Shown: positions 9,725 to 22,736, counted from the stretch's first letter. The stretch: 64,000 nt of DNA from Fremontodendron californicum (GCA_030761205.1 JAULJL010000035.1:19199001-19263000), one strand, 5' to 3'. Program-made: numbers and translations. The notes: generated from the letters alone by a model not told the origin.

Positions 9725-12700
9725 TCATCTGGCATGCACACTGGCAGGGGATCGACCGCCTCTCTCACTGCCAATATCATCTTCTACTTCGCTCCCATCT
9801 AAACAAATGCCATTATTGTTGACACTAAGCTCTGAACTAGCATTACTGCTTGTAGCAAGAGGGGAATCCGAGACACTAATAGTTCTGCTTCGTGTAGGGC
9901 CTGATCTCACACTGTACATAGATGATGCTGGAATATTCGTCATTAATGGCCGTAAATTACCAGGAATGCGTCGCCTTATATCCTGGTCAAGACAATATGA
10001 AATCAGAGAAAGAATTAACTTCATTTTTCCCCCAACCTTCAATCTCTTAGTGTATCGGCCCATAAGAACCCAAAAGTTGAGACAGACGTGAATAAACGAG
10101 GGATAACCATGCAACCTACAAATATGATTATTAACTAGAGGATTTGGGATACCTTGACAACAACATATTTAGATTGTTGTACTCTCATGTAATGGATCCT
10201 AATTTAAGCAATCTATAAAAGATAATGCCTCAGAAAATTTTAGAAGATACTTACCATATGCCTTATAGCCATATCCAGTGATTTCTTTGAAAGTGTTCTT
10301 CCAAAGCCTAAACTATCTGGTGATGAAGACTTCCCAGACAAGTTACCATGAGGAGAATGTTTATCATCTTGCTTGGGTGGTACCAGTTTCCGCATGTTTA
10401 TCACCCTCTCAACCATTTTAGTTCCAATTACAACAGGGCTCAAGTTGTCACTAACTTTTGAATATCCACGACGTACTGCAGGAACGGAGCTCCCACTGAC
10501 ATGCAGCATAGCACCATTAGGTGGACGTCCTCTTGAAGGAGAGCATGACTGTCGTCTTGGTCTACCAGTAGGACCTGGTTCAACAGAAGAAGATCGAGAA
10601 CTTGGTGCTCCAGGCCTACCTCTTGTGGCTGAAAGTGGTCTATCAGGTAGTGTTGTTCTTAAATTTGGTGGAGCATCAAGTGAGAAACCAGGCATCTCAG
10701 AAGGCTTCCATGGTCTAGATTTTACCGTCGGAGAGGCACCACGTGATGGTACAGAATTTCTGGATGCTGAAGGAGTTGGCTTTGTAACTGGAGGAGATGA
10801 TTTAATTGGAGGAGCAGATATAGTAGGAGCACTTGATGGAGTTGATGGACGACGAGTTGGTGTGGCTGCTCTTGATAAAGGTTTGGATGAAGGTATAGAA
10901 GGTCTTGCAGTTGGTGTTGAAGACCTAGCTGCGGACCTTGTCGGGGTGGAGGATCTTGCAGAAACTGTGGGTTTAGTAGCAGAAAATGCAGTCTTGGCTG
11001 CAGAAACTGTGTGCTTAGTTGTGGACGTTACAGATTTTGTTGCAGACTTAGTTGCAGATATTACAGGCTTTGCTGCAGATGTTACAGGCTTAGTTGCGGA
11101 AATTGAGGGCCTAGTTGATGGTAATGTGGCCCGAGATGTGGGTGTTGATGATCTCGTAGGTTTAGGTGCTCCAGTCAATGTAGGGCGTCCGGTGGGTGTT
11201 GAAGGTCTTGAACCTGGACCCCCTGATGATGAGGGCCTGCGAATCCCTGTAGAATTCAACCCAGGGGACAAAGCGGGTTGCTTTGGTGCTAAGTTGCCCC
11301 AGGCAGCAGACTCTGGCTGGGGATTTGCTAGCTATAAACAAATTGAACAAAAACCTATTGCCAATAAGTTCGTGAACCCAATTACCAGTACAACTAAAGG
11401 TCCAAAAACATAATAAAACAATGGAAATAAGCTTTGGGATTTTAAAATACAAAAATATCTTTGAAAATACAGATCATCCATAATATTTTAACAGGTACAC
11501 AAAGATTTTTAAAACTTCCAAAATACTTCCTAAATTTGGGCATTAATGATAGTCATTCCTGCTAAGGTACGAAATAGTACTAACTCATTTTGATGGCAAG
11601 TCAGTAACAAACATAGAGAAAGATTAACGAGTTCCAAGATAACATGCAGTCATCCATATTCTTTCCTAGTTAAATAATGTCGATACAAAAATAAAGAGCC
11701 TTCAGTCTGATTCCTGACCACACTCTGATCTAAAAGCTTGGTGGGAAAGAATCAAATGTCACAGCAAATTGGCCAACACAGGGCTAAGTTTTGTTCAAAA
11801 AAGGCCTACAAGGAAATAAGACTCTCATTTAATAAATGTGGAATGCGAAACCTTCCTATTTCCAGCAATTACTGTATCATGTACTTAGATAATCCAAACT
11901 TTTTAAAAGGTGTGCAATCCATTTTATAGCATTAAGAAAAAATTTCATACCCTAGATTTCAGGGCAGTCGGGTGAGCCTTAGGAGTGCCAATCTGACTCA
12001 TTACAGTCTTTTGCGACTCCATCTCCAAGGAAGGAAAAAGAGGAGTACCAGGAGGTGTTAAAAGCCTGAAATGGAAGAGAATTCATGTTAATATCGTCAT
12101 ATTAAAATAAAATATTTTTCACTTAATTACGTTCATGTGGGAAAAGGAAAGGATTAGCACAAAGCTCAAGCAAGTGCAAGACCTTAAAACATCTTTCAAT
12201 AATGGTGGGAATTCATCCAAAAACTTTTACCATTTAAAAGATTTTGGAATCAAAACCCATATTTCAAAATCCTTTAGCATCCTTCACATCAAGGATATGC
12301 ATATCTTAAGATTCACAACATCACGTCACAGAACGTATTGTGAAGCTAAGAATCTGACCCATGAAATAAGAAAAATATGTAGAGAACAAAAATTTAATTT
12401 TTCAAAGTTACAATAAATTAAGAATTTCTCCTAAGCTTATTACAATTTACAAGTGCAACATTCCCAACAGACCAACACTATAACAGATGTCAGAGTTTCA
12501 GACCTTGAAGCAAAATGATTAAAAGCTTAGTGAAGTTAATTGAATTTTGGTTAGACCTGGATTCACACAAGCCACCAAGTATCAGTTCTTTCCATCCTCA
12601 TTGTGGGCTTCAGCCCCACCGATACAAGAAGTTTCCAGTCCAGTCCTTATCTAGGGACCATTTCTCTATTTATATCAAAGCATTGAAAGCTAATTACGAA

Positions 12701-14032
12701 AAATAATCTTAGGAATTGTTATCTAAACCTTTGGCGTCAATTATGAACATTTGGCTTGTTTAGGAAATCTGGAACTTAAAATTTTGAGGCAACTAGTCTA
12801 GATTTGTCCACAAAGTCCACAAAGTAGCAGCTACAATCTACAAACTTTCTAACCTCTTTTAGAGAAACAAAGGAAAAGCAACATGTAAAAGGAATATAAT
12901 AGGAATCACAAATAATGAAATCTGATCATATCGGAAATGAAAAGGAGATAAAACCATGAGAAATGAATGGAATCAAGTTTTTAACAATGAAATATAGTTT
13001 AACTCAATTCAAAGAGCTAGGAAACTGAAGTTCGAGTCCCAGTACAAGACTGCAAGCAATTCATCAAAAGACACCATAATAAGTCATCATCAAAACCAAA
13101 AGCAGCCACGGATGTTTAGAAAATATAAATGCTCTAGTTGCTGCTAGTGACCCCAGGGAACATGCTAAAACTGCCCATCACAACCATCAAATTATTAACT
13201 TTAATCAATCACACATGTCATCAATAATTATCATCCTTCTTTCTTGTTCTTTTCCTCTCTCTTCCTATTGTTTTATTAATCCTTCGGCCAAGTTTTATTA
13301 AATTAACCGAAACCCATCAATAAATGATAAAAGGAAAAACATTCAAATGCAAAACTAAGCTAAGCATGAATATGACTTATAACATGTAAAAAGCTGTACA
13401 ATAAACCAATATTATAATTAATTACAAATAAAGAAATAACTAAATTGTAAAGCCAATTCCAACATAATTATTCCGTTATCCAAAAATAAAATTACATTTT
13501 TAATTCTTCAAATTTTTTGTTCACTTCTAAATTGAAAGGCGCTTTTTGCATTTTACTTTCAGTCAAACAATACCTTAAATTAATAAATTAAATTAAAAGA
13601 ACAAATAAACAAACAAATTACCAGTCATAATCATTTTTATCACTATCAGAATTAAGAAAATCGTCAGCAGCACCACCCGTCTTTCTCGCCGGAGTAGTTG
13701 TGGATACCGAAAGATTAAATATCGGTAAAGTTCCAGGTTTAGATCCTACAGTTTCCAAAAATTACCAAATTACCACAACAACTAAAAATGCAAAACTAAA
13801 TCACGAAAAAGAAAACCTAAATTTTTTTTTTAACTTTACCTAAAGGAGCATCGAAGTCTTCGGAGGAGTGATTAAGAAGAGTACTCTGTTCTTTCTCACG
13901 CTTTCGCATCTCGAGAAACAATGCGAGCTCATCCTCTTTCTCTTTCATCATCGAAGCTCTTAATTGTTGCCGTTGTTTCAACGCCGCCGTTTGCATTGCC
14001 GTTTCTTGCTGAGCCCTAAAGCTCCTATTCAT
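9725..14032 (-). CDS. Basic proline/serine-rich protein (BPP-type microtubule-associated family)
   Basis: Five exons, 588 residues: 13840-14032, 13622-13745, 11951-12065, 10255-11331 and 9725-9982. All joints are GT-AG and keep frame. The N-terminus (MNRSFRAQQETAMQTAALKQ) is a charged helix. Then come an acidic NSDSDKNDYDW patch, a conserved LLTPPGTPLFPSLE motif, and about 300 residues rich in Ser, Thr, Pro, Ala, Lys and Arg with TPTRP/ATKPV-like repeats. A conserved C-terminal region is split across the last two exons. Length and motif order match the Arabidopsis At2g40070/At3g09000 family, whose members (Basic Proline-rich Proteins) are reported to bind and stabilise cortical microtubules. 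No enzyme domain or membrane segment is seen. It is transcribed away from ATE1. The function is inferred from family membership. Confidence 0.88.
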
Positions 14033-14538
14033 CTTTCACCTTCTGAAATTTATTCTCACAGATCAAAGAAGCCTTAAACGCAGAGTTTGAAAGAGTTAGG
14101 TTGAGCTTCGGAGCTGGAAATGTAAAACGACATGGGGAGGAGAAGGAGGGAAGATGAAAACGACAACGGGGGAGAGTGGCAAAGGAGTGTAAATAAGGGG
14201 AAGGAGGGAAGGGTGAAAGGGGAAGAGAAGGGAAATGTTGAATGACGGGTCAACTGTAACTAGAGCTCTCATTGCTTTCTGCCTTTCTCTCACTTAAAGG
14301 CTACGTTTTCAGATTTTTGGTTTTAGGTGGATGGATAATCACGATAATACCCTCTCTTCTTTTTTTTTTTTTTTTGAGGAATTGAGTTTTATTTTTTATA
14401 TTTTGCAGTTATATCCTTGAACTGTTTAAATATTGTTTGATTTATCCTATAGGCCCATCAATCTAACCCATGGGCCGAATTGCTTGTTTTCGGGCCAAGC
14501 CCAAATTGTTCAAAATATTATAAGAACATATTGGTGGA
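14033..14538. other. 5' UTR and promoter region of the proline-rich gene
   Basis: Purine-rich DNA on the plus strand (a CT-rich leader on the coding strand) from 14100 to 14240, typical of a plant 5' UTR. AT-rich DNA follows. No other gene is seen. Confidence 0.45.
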
Positions 14539-14775
14539 CAAAGGTGTTTATAGCTTAGCCGAGCCGCAGCAGGAGAAAGATTATTTTTTTTGTTCAAGTT
14601 CGTTTAAGGTCGGGTTTGAGTTAGCCCGTAAACTCATTTTATTATTTATAAACTATTATAAATTATTTTTATATTAATATTTAAATATTTTTTATAATTA
14701 AATTTAAATAAAAAAGATTTTTTAATTATTGAATAGTAATTCGGGCCAAACCAATCCGAATTACAAACACTCTTA
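14539..14775. mobile_element. Possible degenerate hAT-like MITE
   Basis: Opposed ends AAGGTGTTTATAG and (right, inward) AAGAGTGTTTGTAATTCGG resemble the ends of the element at 43758-43985. The interior is AT-rich with GC-rich shoulders. No target duplication is visible, so the boundaries are approximate. Confidence 0.3.
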
Positions 14776-14841
14776 CTCAAGTCTAATTCTATCTAAGCCG
14801 AATTTATCGAGTCGGGTGGATTATCCGGCTCTTAAGTAGGT

Positions 14842-15315
14842 CCATGGTGGAGGAGTAAAGGCTGTTTCCATTCCGAAAGATCCTTTTGTCATTGGCCTAG
14901 CCGGATTTGCAGTTCACCGATACAATTCCTTTAGGCACTGGAAGGTTTGGATTTCTTCTCCTTCCAATCTGCCAAGATTAATTCTCTTATTTTACTTCTT
15001 TGCTCAGCTTTTATAGACATCATAGAGGCCTGTATGTGGTTGCATGAGCCTTAATATTTCTAATGTCCTGTCTACAAAATATTATAGTTTATAAAAATTA
15101 TCTAAGCTCGATTTACCTTGGTGATGCATCGTTTTTTTTTTGCGCAGGAACCACGCATCAGGTTCAATAAGGTTCTTGGTTCGTGCCATGATGGGCATAC
15201 TATTGACGGATTGTATCACATCGTAATAAGCGAACCGAGCTGGTCTAACAATAGGAAATATTATGCTCAAGTTGGGGTACATATGCTGTTAAACCTTAAG
15301 CAGCTGGAAAAGTGA
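14842..15315 (+). pseudogene. Cystatin-like (cysteine protease inhibitor) fragment
   Basis: Two stretches fit a plant cystatin. Around 14845-14942 the frame gives KAVSIPKDPFVIG followed by LAGFAVHRYN, a good match to the plant cystatin helix signature. After an acceptor at about 15148 a second exon gives RIRFNKVLGSCHDGH with TIDGLYHIVI, where H-T-I-D-G stands in the place of the QxVxG protease-binding loop, and it ends LLNLKQLEK with a stop at 15313-15315. The gap falls where cystatin genes have their intron. There is no ATG in frame (a stop lies just upstream), and the C-terminal Pro-Trp wedge is not recognisable. It is probably a truncated gene. Cystatins inhibit papain-like proteases. Confidence 0.5.
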
Positions 15316-15548
15316 TCTGAATGGATTCCTATTGAGGATGCAAAGAATGATGCAAACTGAGCAAGAAACTGCTGAGATGTAAGTGCTATTTTTAAAAGCA
15401 TAATTTATTTTTTATTCTACTGATCGATCGGCTTGTAAATTAGAATCAACTAGGGCTAGTTTTAATAGTGCCCCTGTTTTGGGAGGATACCCTCACTAAA
15501 TCTGAGCGAGTAGCCTAGTAACTTGATTGTTTATAGTGAATCAGAAAT

Positions 15549-15700
15549 TTATGTTATTCCGATTCTTCATTCTCTTTGAAATATCGGTATTCGATACTCA
15601 TGTTCGAATATATTTATAAAAAAACTTAAAGAAAATTGAATATACTTGTGTCGAACATATATCCGTATCGTTTACTCACTCTCGAATTCGAGTAACATAA
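15549..15700. mobile_element. MITE family A copy 1 (hAT-type)
   Basis: Ends TTATGTTATTCCGA and (right, inward) TTATGTTACTCGAATTCG. Flanks TCAGAAAT and GAAGAAAT agree at 6 of 8 positions, as expected for an aged 8-bp hAT target duplication. There is no coding capacity. Confidence 0.7.
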
Positions 15701-17758
15701 GAAGAAATTAAACTGTAACCTTCCTTTAGGATTGTTTTCCATGGATTGTGTGGGTGCTAGCCTTGCTTAATGTTCTTTTTCCTTTTTCTTTTGAAGGTCA
15801 AATTAATCCTTTGTGCTATTGAACTGATGTCAATGTCCTCATGTTTCATATATATGCAGGTCATGGTGGGAGCGTTTAAATACAAGGATGGCAAACTAGA
15901 AGTTCTAGCATGTTTTGTTCCTTTGTTTTCTGTTGATTTTATAAGATGACATCAAGAAATTTAGACTTCTTTAGTGAACTTGACTGAATATAACCTAGCT
16001 TAAAACTTGAAAGCTGTTTTATTAGATTATTGAACTTGAAAAATCAACTCTTTCTCATGTGTTCTGCCAGAAAGAAAGAAAAAAATTAGAACCATTTGTC
16101 AGGGCTTGGTGAAACAACATCTAAGATGTGTATTTTGTGGTAGCCTCGAGGCTCGATTAGGGATGGCAATGGAGCGAGGCGGGGGCGGATTTTGCAGTAT
16201 CCGCCCCCGCCCCGCCATAGCACTGCTCTGCCCCGCCCCCCGCCCCGCTCCGCCGTGGATGTTGAAATTTCAATACCACTACCGCCTCCATGGATGTCGG
16301 TTACATCCATAACCGCCCCGCCCCGCTCAGCCTCATTCGATATTTATTAATTATTTTTATTTTTTTCAAATAATAAAGCATTATTAAAAAAATTTAATAT
16401 AAATTCAATATAAACATGTTTCTAATCTAAGAAGAGAAAAAAATAAAGTATTAGGTTTAAGTTTTTAAAAAGAAAAAAAAATAATAAGTTTAATTATATT
16501 ATTTTATTATTTTTTTTAAAAGTTAAATATTTAAGGGTAAAATTGTAATTTCAGTATTCGGGGCGGGGCGGTGCGGAGCAGGCAATTACCACAACTGCTC
16601 CATCCCCGCCTTTCAAACAAAAAAAAAACCGCACCGCCCCGCTCCGTCTCCATTGTTCAAAAAAAAAACCTCTCCATTCGGATCGGATCGGTTCGAAATC
16701 CATCGATCAGATCGAATTTTGCCATCCCTAAGCTCGATGGATGGTCATGAAATCATATTATTGCAGCAAGGTTTCTTTTAAGCTACGGGAGCGACAAGGA
16801 ACTTGCCCGGTATTAATTGGCTATTGCTCCAATGCTTGAGTAACAAAATTTATCTACCATTTAAGCTAAATAACTTTGGTCATGTCCACTTATTGCTCCT
16901 ATATCTAACACCTAAAACAATTTTATAGGCTAACATAAAGTTAATTGATGTCAATTGCCTATTTGGTTTGACAGACCTTGATAATTTTAAAGAAAAATTT
17001 ATATGAAGATTTGATAATTTTAAATGTTACGTATAATAATGACACAAAAAATATAACTAAAATATGATATAAAAATAATATTAATACGATACGAATTATA
17101 AACGTGTCATAACTTATATAATAAAATTATATATGTCAAAATATATATAACAAAAAAATAATATGATATAATATAAAAAAAATACAAATACAATAAACTA
17201 ATATATTATTGAAATATTCCTATAAATAAATTATTCGAATTATGATTTAGATTGAATTTAAATTAGCCGAAAATTTTTGTAATTTATCAAGAATCTAAAT
17301 CTAAAACCATCAAAAATATTTTGTATCTCAAAGATTTTGTAAACAGTTCTTAATTTTCCATATAAAACCAAAACGAAAAACAATCAACAAAAGTCAGCAT
17401 ATCTTACGGTTAAGATTTAAGATCACCTAACATGAGTGAAAGTATCGAGAACCAGGGGTTTTAATGAAAATATAAATTGCAAATTTTGGGTCATTCACAG
17501 AATATAAGACTTCTACAAGTCCTTAAATGCAGAATAGCAAAAACAACATATTATAAATTATCTTGTCAATGGCGTAGTACTAGTAGTAACGGGGAAGCTT
17601 GGAGATTGATTCAGAGAAAAAGAAAGAGAGAGATTCTTCTGGTTGAAAACGGTGTCGTTTTAAACCTGAAAAGGGTAAAAAAGCTCTGAAATTTATAGGA
17701 TTAAAAGTCCTATTTTTCTTTTTTCCTTTTGTTTTTTAGTTGCGAAAAGGAATCGAAA
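15701..17758. other. ATE1 upstream intergenic region
   Basis: Apart from the GC-rich element at 16158-16730 this region is AT-rich and shows no gene. A diverged tract at about 17030-17180 (GACACA, CGTGTCATAA and similar words) resembles MITE family B. The ATE1 promoter and leader should lie in the last few hundred bases. Confidence 0.45.
16158..16730. mobile_element. GC-rich-ended hAT-like non-autonomous transposon
   Basis: A 573-bp element with 12-bp inverted ends TAGGGATGGCAA and flanks GGCTCGAT / AGCTCGAT that agree at 7 of 8 bases, the hAT target size. Both shoulders are runs of GCGGGGCGG / CCGCCCCGC around an AT-rich core, a sharp contrast to the surrounding DNA. No transposase frame is present, so it needs an autonomous helper. 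Confidence 0.85.
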
Positions 17759-20700
17759 ATGAAAAACGAAGCGAGCAGCAGCAATAGCAGAGAAGAGAGC
17801 GTGGTGGTCGATTGCGGCCGCCATAGAAGCTCCTGCGGTTATTGTAAATCCTCCGGTCGAACCAGTATCTCTCACGGTCCGGTCCTTTAAATTTATCCTT
17901 TTTTCTAAGAAAAATTTTCCTGAATTTCTTCAATTTTTATTTTGATATGATTGACTTTTTTTTTTTTGATTTAGGTATAATTAATAGTTAATTAATTTAG
18001 GATTATTGCTAAATGATTTTAAACTAGGAAATATTTGTTGATAATTTCTGATTCAATTTTTTTGGGGTTTCTTTTTGGTGTTGTTCTTGCAGGTTTATGG
18101 GCGCATAGTATTACAGTTAATGACTATCAAGGTTTTATTTTATTTTATTCTCGGCGATTTGCTAAGCGATTTTTATGCTTTCGTAGTTTTAGCTGTGAAA
18201 ATAAAATTTTGATCATGCAATTTTTGTTATGTTTAAACGAAAAAACATAAAGTAGAAATGAAGAAGTGGAATGTGTAATTCAGCATCAGAAAATTCAGTT
18301 ATTGCAAAAGAAAAATGTTATTTTGTTGAAAGGAATATGTGTAATTTGGAATTGAATGAGAGTTGTGGGGTCGTGATCATTAAGATCAATCTGATTCATT
18401 CATTTCTATTGCTTTGTTTTTTTGATATGGGTTTCTTTAGATTTTTTGGTTTATACTGTTTCTTCATTGCTACTTATTAGATCTTCTTGACCATGGTTGG
18501 AGGAGATCCGGCTGTTTCCTCTACAAACCTGAGATGGAAAGGACATGTTGCCCATCTTATACTATTCGTTTGAAGGCAAGTGATTTTGTCCCTTCTAAGG
18601 AGCAACTTCGAGTTTATAGACGAATGCAGAGGTATAGTTATATTCATACCCTGTTTCTGTCTCGGTTTCTGATTCCAAATTTATAATCTTGATACCTTTT
18701 CATATTGTTTTTTTTTTTTTAGTTGGATTGCTAAAAAGAAGGTACTTTCATATTCTAAATAAGCTCTTGTAATTGAGCCAATTAACCACCATGCTCCTAG
18801 GCTATAGTAACCAAAGGGTTTTGTTTGCCCTTTGTCACAGTTTTCTGAATATGGAGATATCTGCATTGAAAGGCTTAGTCTTAATTATTGACTTACATAT
18901 GAAATATTTCACCATGCATCCATTACATTCTTTTGGAATGTAGATCCTCAGTTCTGACAGTAGTGTATGCCTAGGTTTTTAGATGGCACACTTGAGGTGA
19001 GAAAACCAATTGAACTTGCAGACCATCCAAATGCTTCTAAGCATACAGGCAGCTCTGTCGATCATGCAGTTTCAAGCAAAGCAGGGAATGAATCTTTCTC
19101 TTGTGGTAACAAAGGGGAAAATAAGGCAGAAGAGTTTATGCATCATTTATCTGACCAAATAGACAAAGTGGTGCATACCTATATTGAAAGTGGGGAATTT
19201 CCTTCTGGAATTCAATTGCCAAAAGCTGCAGTCAAAAAGGTTTCTCATGCCAAAAGAAAGTTATCAGTTGAAGGGTCAGAAGATCTTTTATACTCCAGCA
19301 ACATTGCCTTCCAAATAGCAGCTACTTTGAGGCGGAGACAATCAGCTGAGAAGGACGTCCAACAATTACAAATGTCAAGACTTAGTGCAGAAGAAAATGA
19401 TCTATGCCCCAAATATATTGCCGAAAAGTTGGTATGTTCTCTAAATCAGCTAGCAAACATTTCTGGCCTCTCCGTTAGGGCTTGCAATGGACATATTAAT
19501 TTTTATTCTGCTGCAAAAAATGTATCTTCGGATAGAGATGTTCAAATTGTTGCTCTGCCTGAAGAATCTGGGAGTGGAAGTAAAAGTTATTGTGCGAAGA
19601 AGAGCTCTGAACACCCTCAAGGGCAAAAGAGGAAGCTTGAGATCCGTTTGAAAAGGTCCAGTTTTGATCCGGAAGAGTATGCATTGTATAAACGATATCA
19701 AATTAAAGTGCATAATGATACACCAGATCGTGTCACAGAAAGCTCATACAGGAGGTTTCTTGTTGACACTCCCTTATTATTTGTTTCTCCATCTGCTGAT
19801 GGCATGGTTCCTCCGTATGGCTTTGGCTCTTTCCATCAGCAATACATCATTGATGGCAAGCTAGTTGCTGTTGGTGTGGTAGACATCCTTCCCGGATGCT
19901 TGTCAAGTAAATATTTATTCTGGGATCCTGATTATGCGTTTTTATCATTGGGTAAATATTCAGCTCTGCAAGAGATTGATTGGGTGAAAGAGAATCAAGG
20001 CTATAGTGCTAGTCTTCAGTATTATTATCTGGGTTATTACATACATTCCTGCAGCAAAATGAGATATAAAGCAGCATATTACCCATCTGAGCTTCTTTGT
20101 CCTCTTCATTACCAGTAAGTTCTGCCTCCAGTGACTATGTGCATTTACACACGCATTTGTTGATTTCTGGATTTTGAATGCCATAATGTGAATGCTTTAT
20201 AGTGCATTGGTGTTAAACTTAAATTTTCTTAAGCAAATAACCAAAAACTGGGGGCATCCAGCAATTTTTTAATCATTCCAATTTTCAATTTTTTTGTCAT
20301 TTAAACTTAATCTCACCTTTCTTTGCTCTCCTTTGTGACTTTTTTTATCTTATATTCTCTATCCATTGCTTGATATTCTTGACTTTATGCAAAAATTCAT
20401 CTTCTGGTCTGCCCTTGCTGTATATAACTAGAGTTGAAGATCTTATATTGCATGTTTATGACTCTGTCTGCATATACTGGTGACATTTGAAGTCTTATGA
20501 GCTGAAATAATATTTCCAGGTGGGTTGCATTTCGTATTGCGAGGCCGTTGCTTGATAAAAAGAAATATGTCATCTTATCTGATTTTGCCAGTTTACAAGA
20601 TGGGGAGTCCCCCCAATCCTGTATTCCTGAAACTGTCATGGAATTGCAGCATGATGACATTGGACTAGAAGACTCGAATGATGTTCTTATGCGTGATGAT

Positions 20701-21346
20701 GAAGAGATGATTGAGATTGAATCTGAGAGCTCTGACGATGAATTGGAGCCAGAAACAAGTGGCTTGGGATCTGCTGCAATAGATGATGGGGATTTGACTA
20801 ATGTTTTAGTTGGACTGAGGGGATCTCGACTAAGATACAAGGTAAGTAAATGCTAGGTGCTTGTTGTGCTCAGCTCTTATTGGTATGCTACTTTTCTAGT
20901 GAGAAAAGAATGTAACTGTAAGAAAAGGAGCTCTTAATAATCAACCGGCAGGGAGGTTGTGGAGTTTTTTATCTCATGACTTCCTGTCCTACTTCGTAAG
21001 TGGCTCCACAATATATTTGTTAACAAAAAATTGATGCAGTTGATCTATACCTCTCTGCCATGTAGCATATAGATGCATATTTATTAGTACGTATCAATAA
21101 TCTAGAGAAAGAATCTGGGTCCTTGGATCAGAAGCTAAAATATGTCTCCTTTAATTGTCTCATAGTGTTATCTGTTCGGCATTTTTATAAATGTTTTTTT
21201 TATTCTAATTAACGGTTTTTTTTGCGAAGGATCTACAACGAGCATTTGGTCCCACGGAAAGGAATTACTTGGAAACACAATTGCGCAGCTACCAGAGAGT
21301 GGTGGGTGTAGAGCTGTCTGAGCGAATGGTGTATTCACTTGGCTAA
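17759..21346 (+). CDS. ATE1: Arginyl-tRNA--protein transferase (ATE1)
   Basis: Six exons, 628 residues: 17759-17876, 18093-18131, 18481-18631, 18975-20114, 20520-20841 and 21230-21346. The enzyme moves arginine from Arg-tRNA to acidic or oxidised-Cys N-termini, marking proteins for the Arg/N-degron pathway (oxygen and nitric-oxide sensing, senescence, seed and leaf development). The N-domain carries Cys26 and Cys29 (CGYC) and Cys75-Cys76 (TCCPSYTIRLK), residues conserved in ATE1 proteins. The C-terminal catalytic domain includes SSYRRFLVDTPL, GSFHQQYIIDGKLVAVGVVD, YLFWDPDYAFLSLGKYSAL and YYLGYYIHSC. An acidic insert follows in exon 5. Length matches plant ATE1 (about 630). The first donor, CACG|GTCCGG, is weak, but the frame and the known SISHGLW joint support it. 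It is convergent with the Yippee gene. Confidence 0.95.
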
Positions 21347-22589
21347 AATTTATTTGATTCGGATGACTTAAGAAATTTGGTCTCCAATCAATGTAACCTT
21401 CAAGTCTTCCAAGCTTTCTGGTTGCTGAAGAAGAGCTGTTATGAACTTCATTACTTGGACTAAGGATCACTTTCATTTAATCCATTCAGTTAAAGAAGCA
21501 GAGATTCCTAACCCAGGTTCATACATCTGGCATGTTCTGTTGGTTTGGCAATTGAAATCGGGTGGGTTTCTTCGATTGAGGAATTCGAATATGCTTATGC
21601 TTTCTTCTTAGTGACAATATTTATGCCATTAAATAAGATTTGCTTTGCCACTTTAAGCAAAAATGCTTTTCCTCAACCCCTTCCCCTTTCTCTTATTCCT
21701 TATTGTAGTTGCTTTCACATTTAGTATTATACAATTTCGGAATTTCGCCAACTTTTTTGTTCTTTAGAGGTAGCATATTCTGATTTTGTGTTGAAATCAA
21801 TCAGGGCAAATGAAATGAATCGGTTATGGCTTGAATCAAAGAACAATCCAAAAGTTAGGTGGTGCTGCCATTAGAGTATATATCTGTATTCTTGTCTACT
21901 TTTGCCTTGTACTATTGATTACGCGTTTGAGAAGCTTAGCTACCCAATTGCTTGATGCTGGTTGATTACATAAATGGGACCTTTTTTTAAGACATAAGCA
22001 ACTCTTTATTATAATAAATAAACAAAAACTTGTTATGCCAACTAAACATTAATTCAGATAACATGTATGCTGAATAGATTGCTTAATAGATTTCTGAAAA
22101 TTACGAGTTCTTAAACATTTAGATGCGTAATATCTTTTTCAGATGAATTAAGTAGGTAGATAGAGTTGGAGGGTTAAAAGGTAGATTAGGAAGAAAAAAA
22201 AAAAACTTTTATGTGCGTATGAATTGATTATTAAAAGTAGCAAATCCAACTTATTCAAGTTAGTGGTACCATCCATAAAAGAATGAAAGTAGATATAGTC
22301 ATTAAACTTATTAATTCTTTTTTTCTTTTCTTTTTAACCTTCTTTTTCAGTATTATTTTGGTGGGTTATGGAGTTCTTGATAAAAGCTCAAACCAAACTA
22401 GGTCCTGAATATGAAAATATTATGAAGCACCTGAATTGAACTTCTTAAGAAACAGAAATTTCAGATAATAAAATTACTAAAATCTGATCAATGACTTCAA
22501 TGGCTTATGTACCATGAAGAAAATATGAGTTTAACTTTGAGCTCATTTAGCCAATGATAGCAATAAAAAAACAAGGTAAATTATAGCAT
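21347..22589. other. ATE1 3' region and intergenic DNA
   Basis: Contains the ATE1 3' UTR and AT-rich DNA. No gene is recognised. Confidence 0.45.
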
Positions 22590-22736
22590 GCAGTAAAGTT
22601 TGATTTATTCTAAATTTTTTCATATATTTGGAAGGTTCTTGATGGATCAAATCCCCATATCCATGTTCGGATATACGTCGGACATGGGTGTCGAATATAA
22701 GTACTTTAAGAAAAATGAAGAGTCGGAGCAGCATAG
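22590..22736. mobile_element. MITE family A copy 2 (one end lost)
   Basis: The right end reads inward CTATGCTGCTCCGACTCTTC, then follows the family interior (the words TCCGA, GGACATGGGT and ATTTGATCC). The opposite terminus is missing near 22590. It lies between ATE1 and Yippee. Confidence 0.65.

Noticed and set aside
10373..11413. A 346-codon open frame on the plus strand opposite the proline-rich gene
   Set aside because: It is the complement of a repetitive Ser/Thr/Pro/Ala-coding exon, which gives open antisense frames rich in Gly, Val, Leu and Asp. No start context, splice sites or family resemblance.
13020..13060. GTTCGAGTCCC, a tRNA B-box-like string in an intron of the proline-rich gene
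   Set aside because: No matching A box at the correct distance and no A-tail or target duplication.
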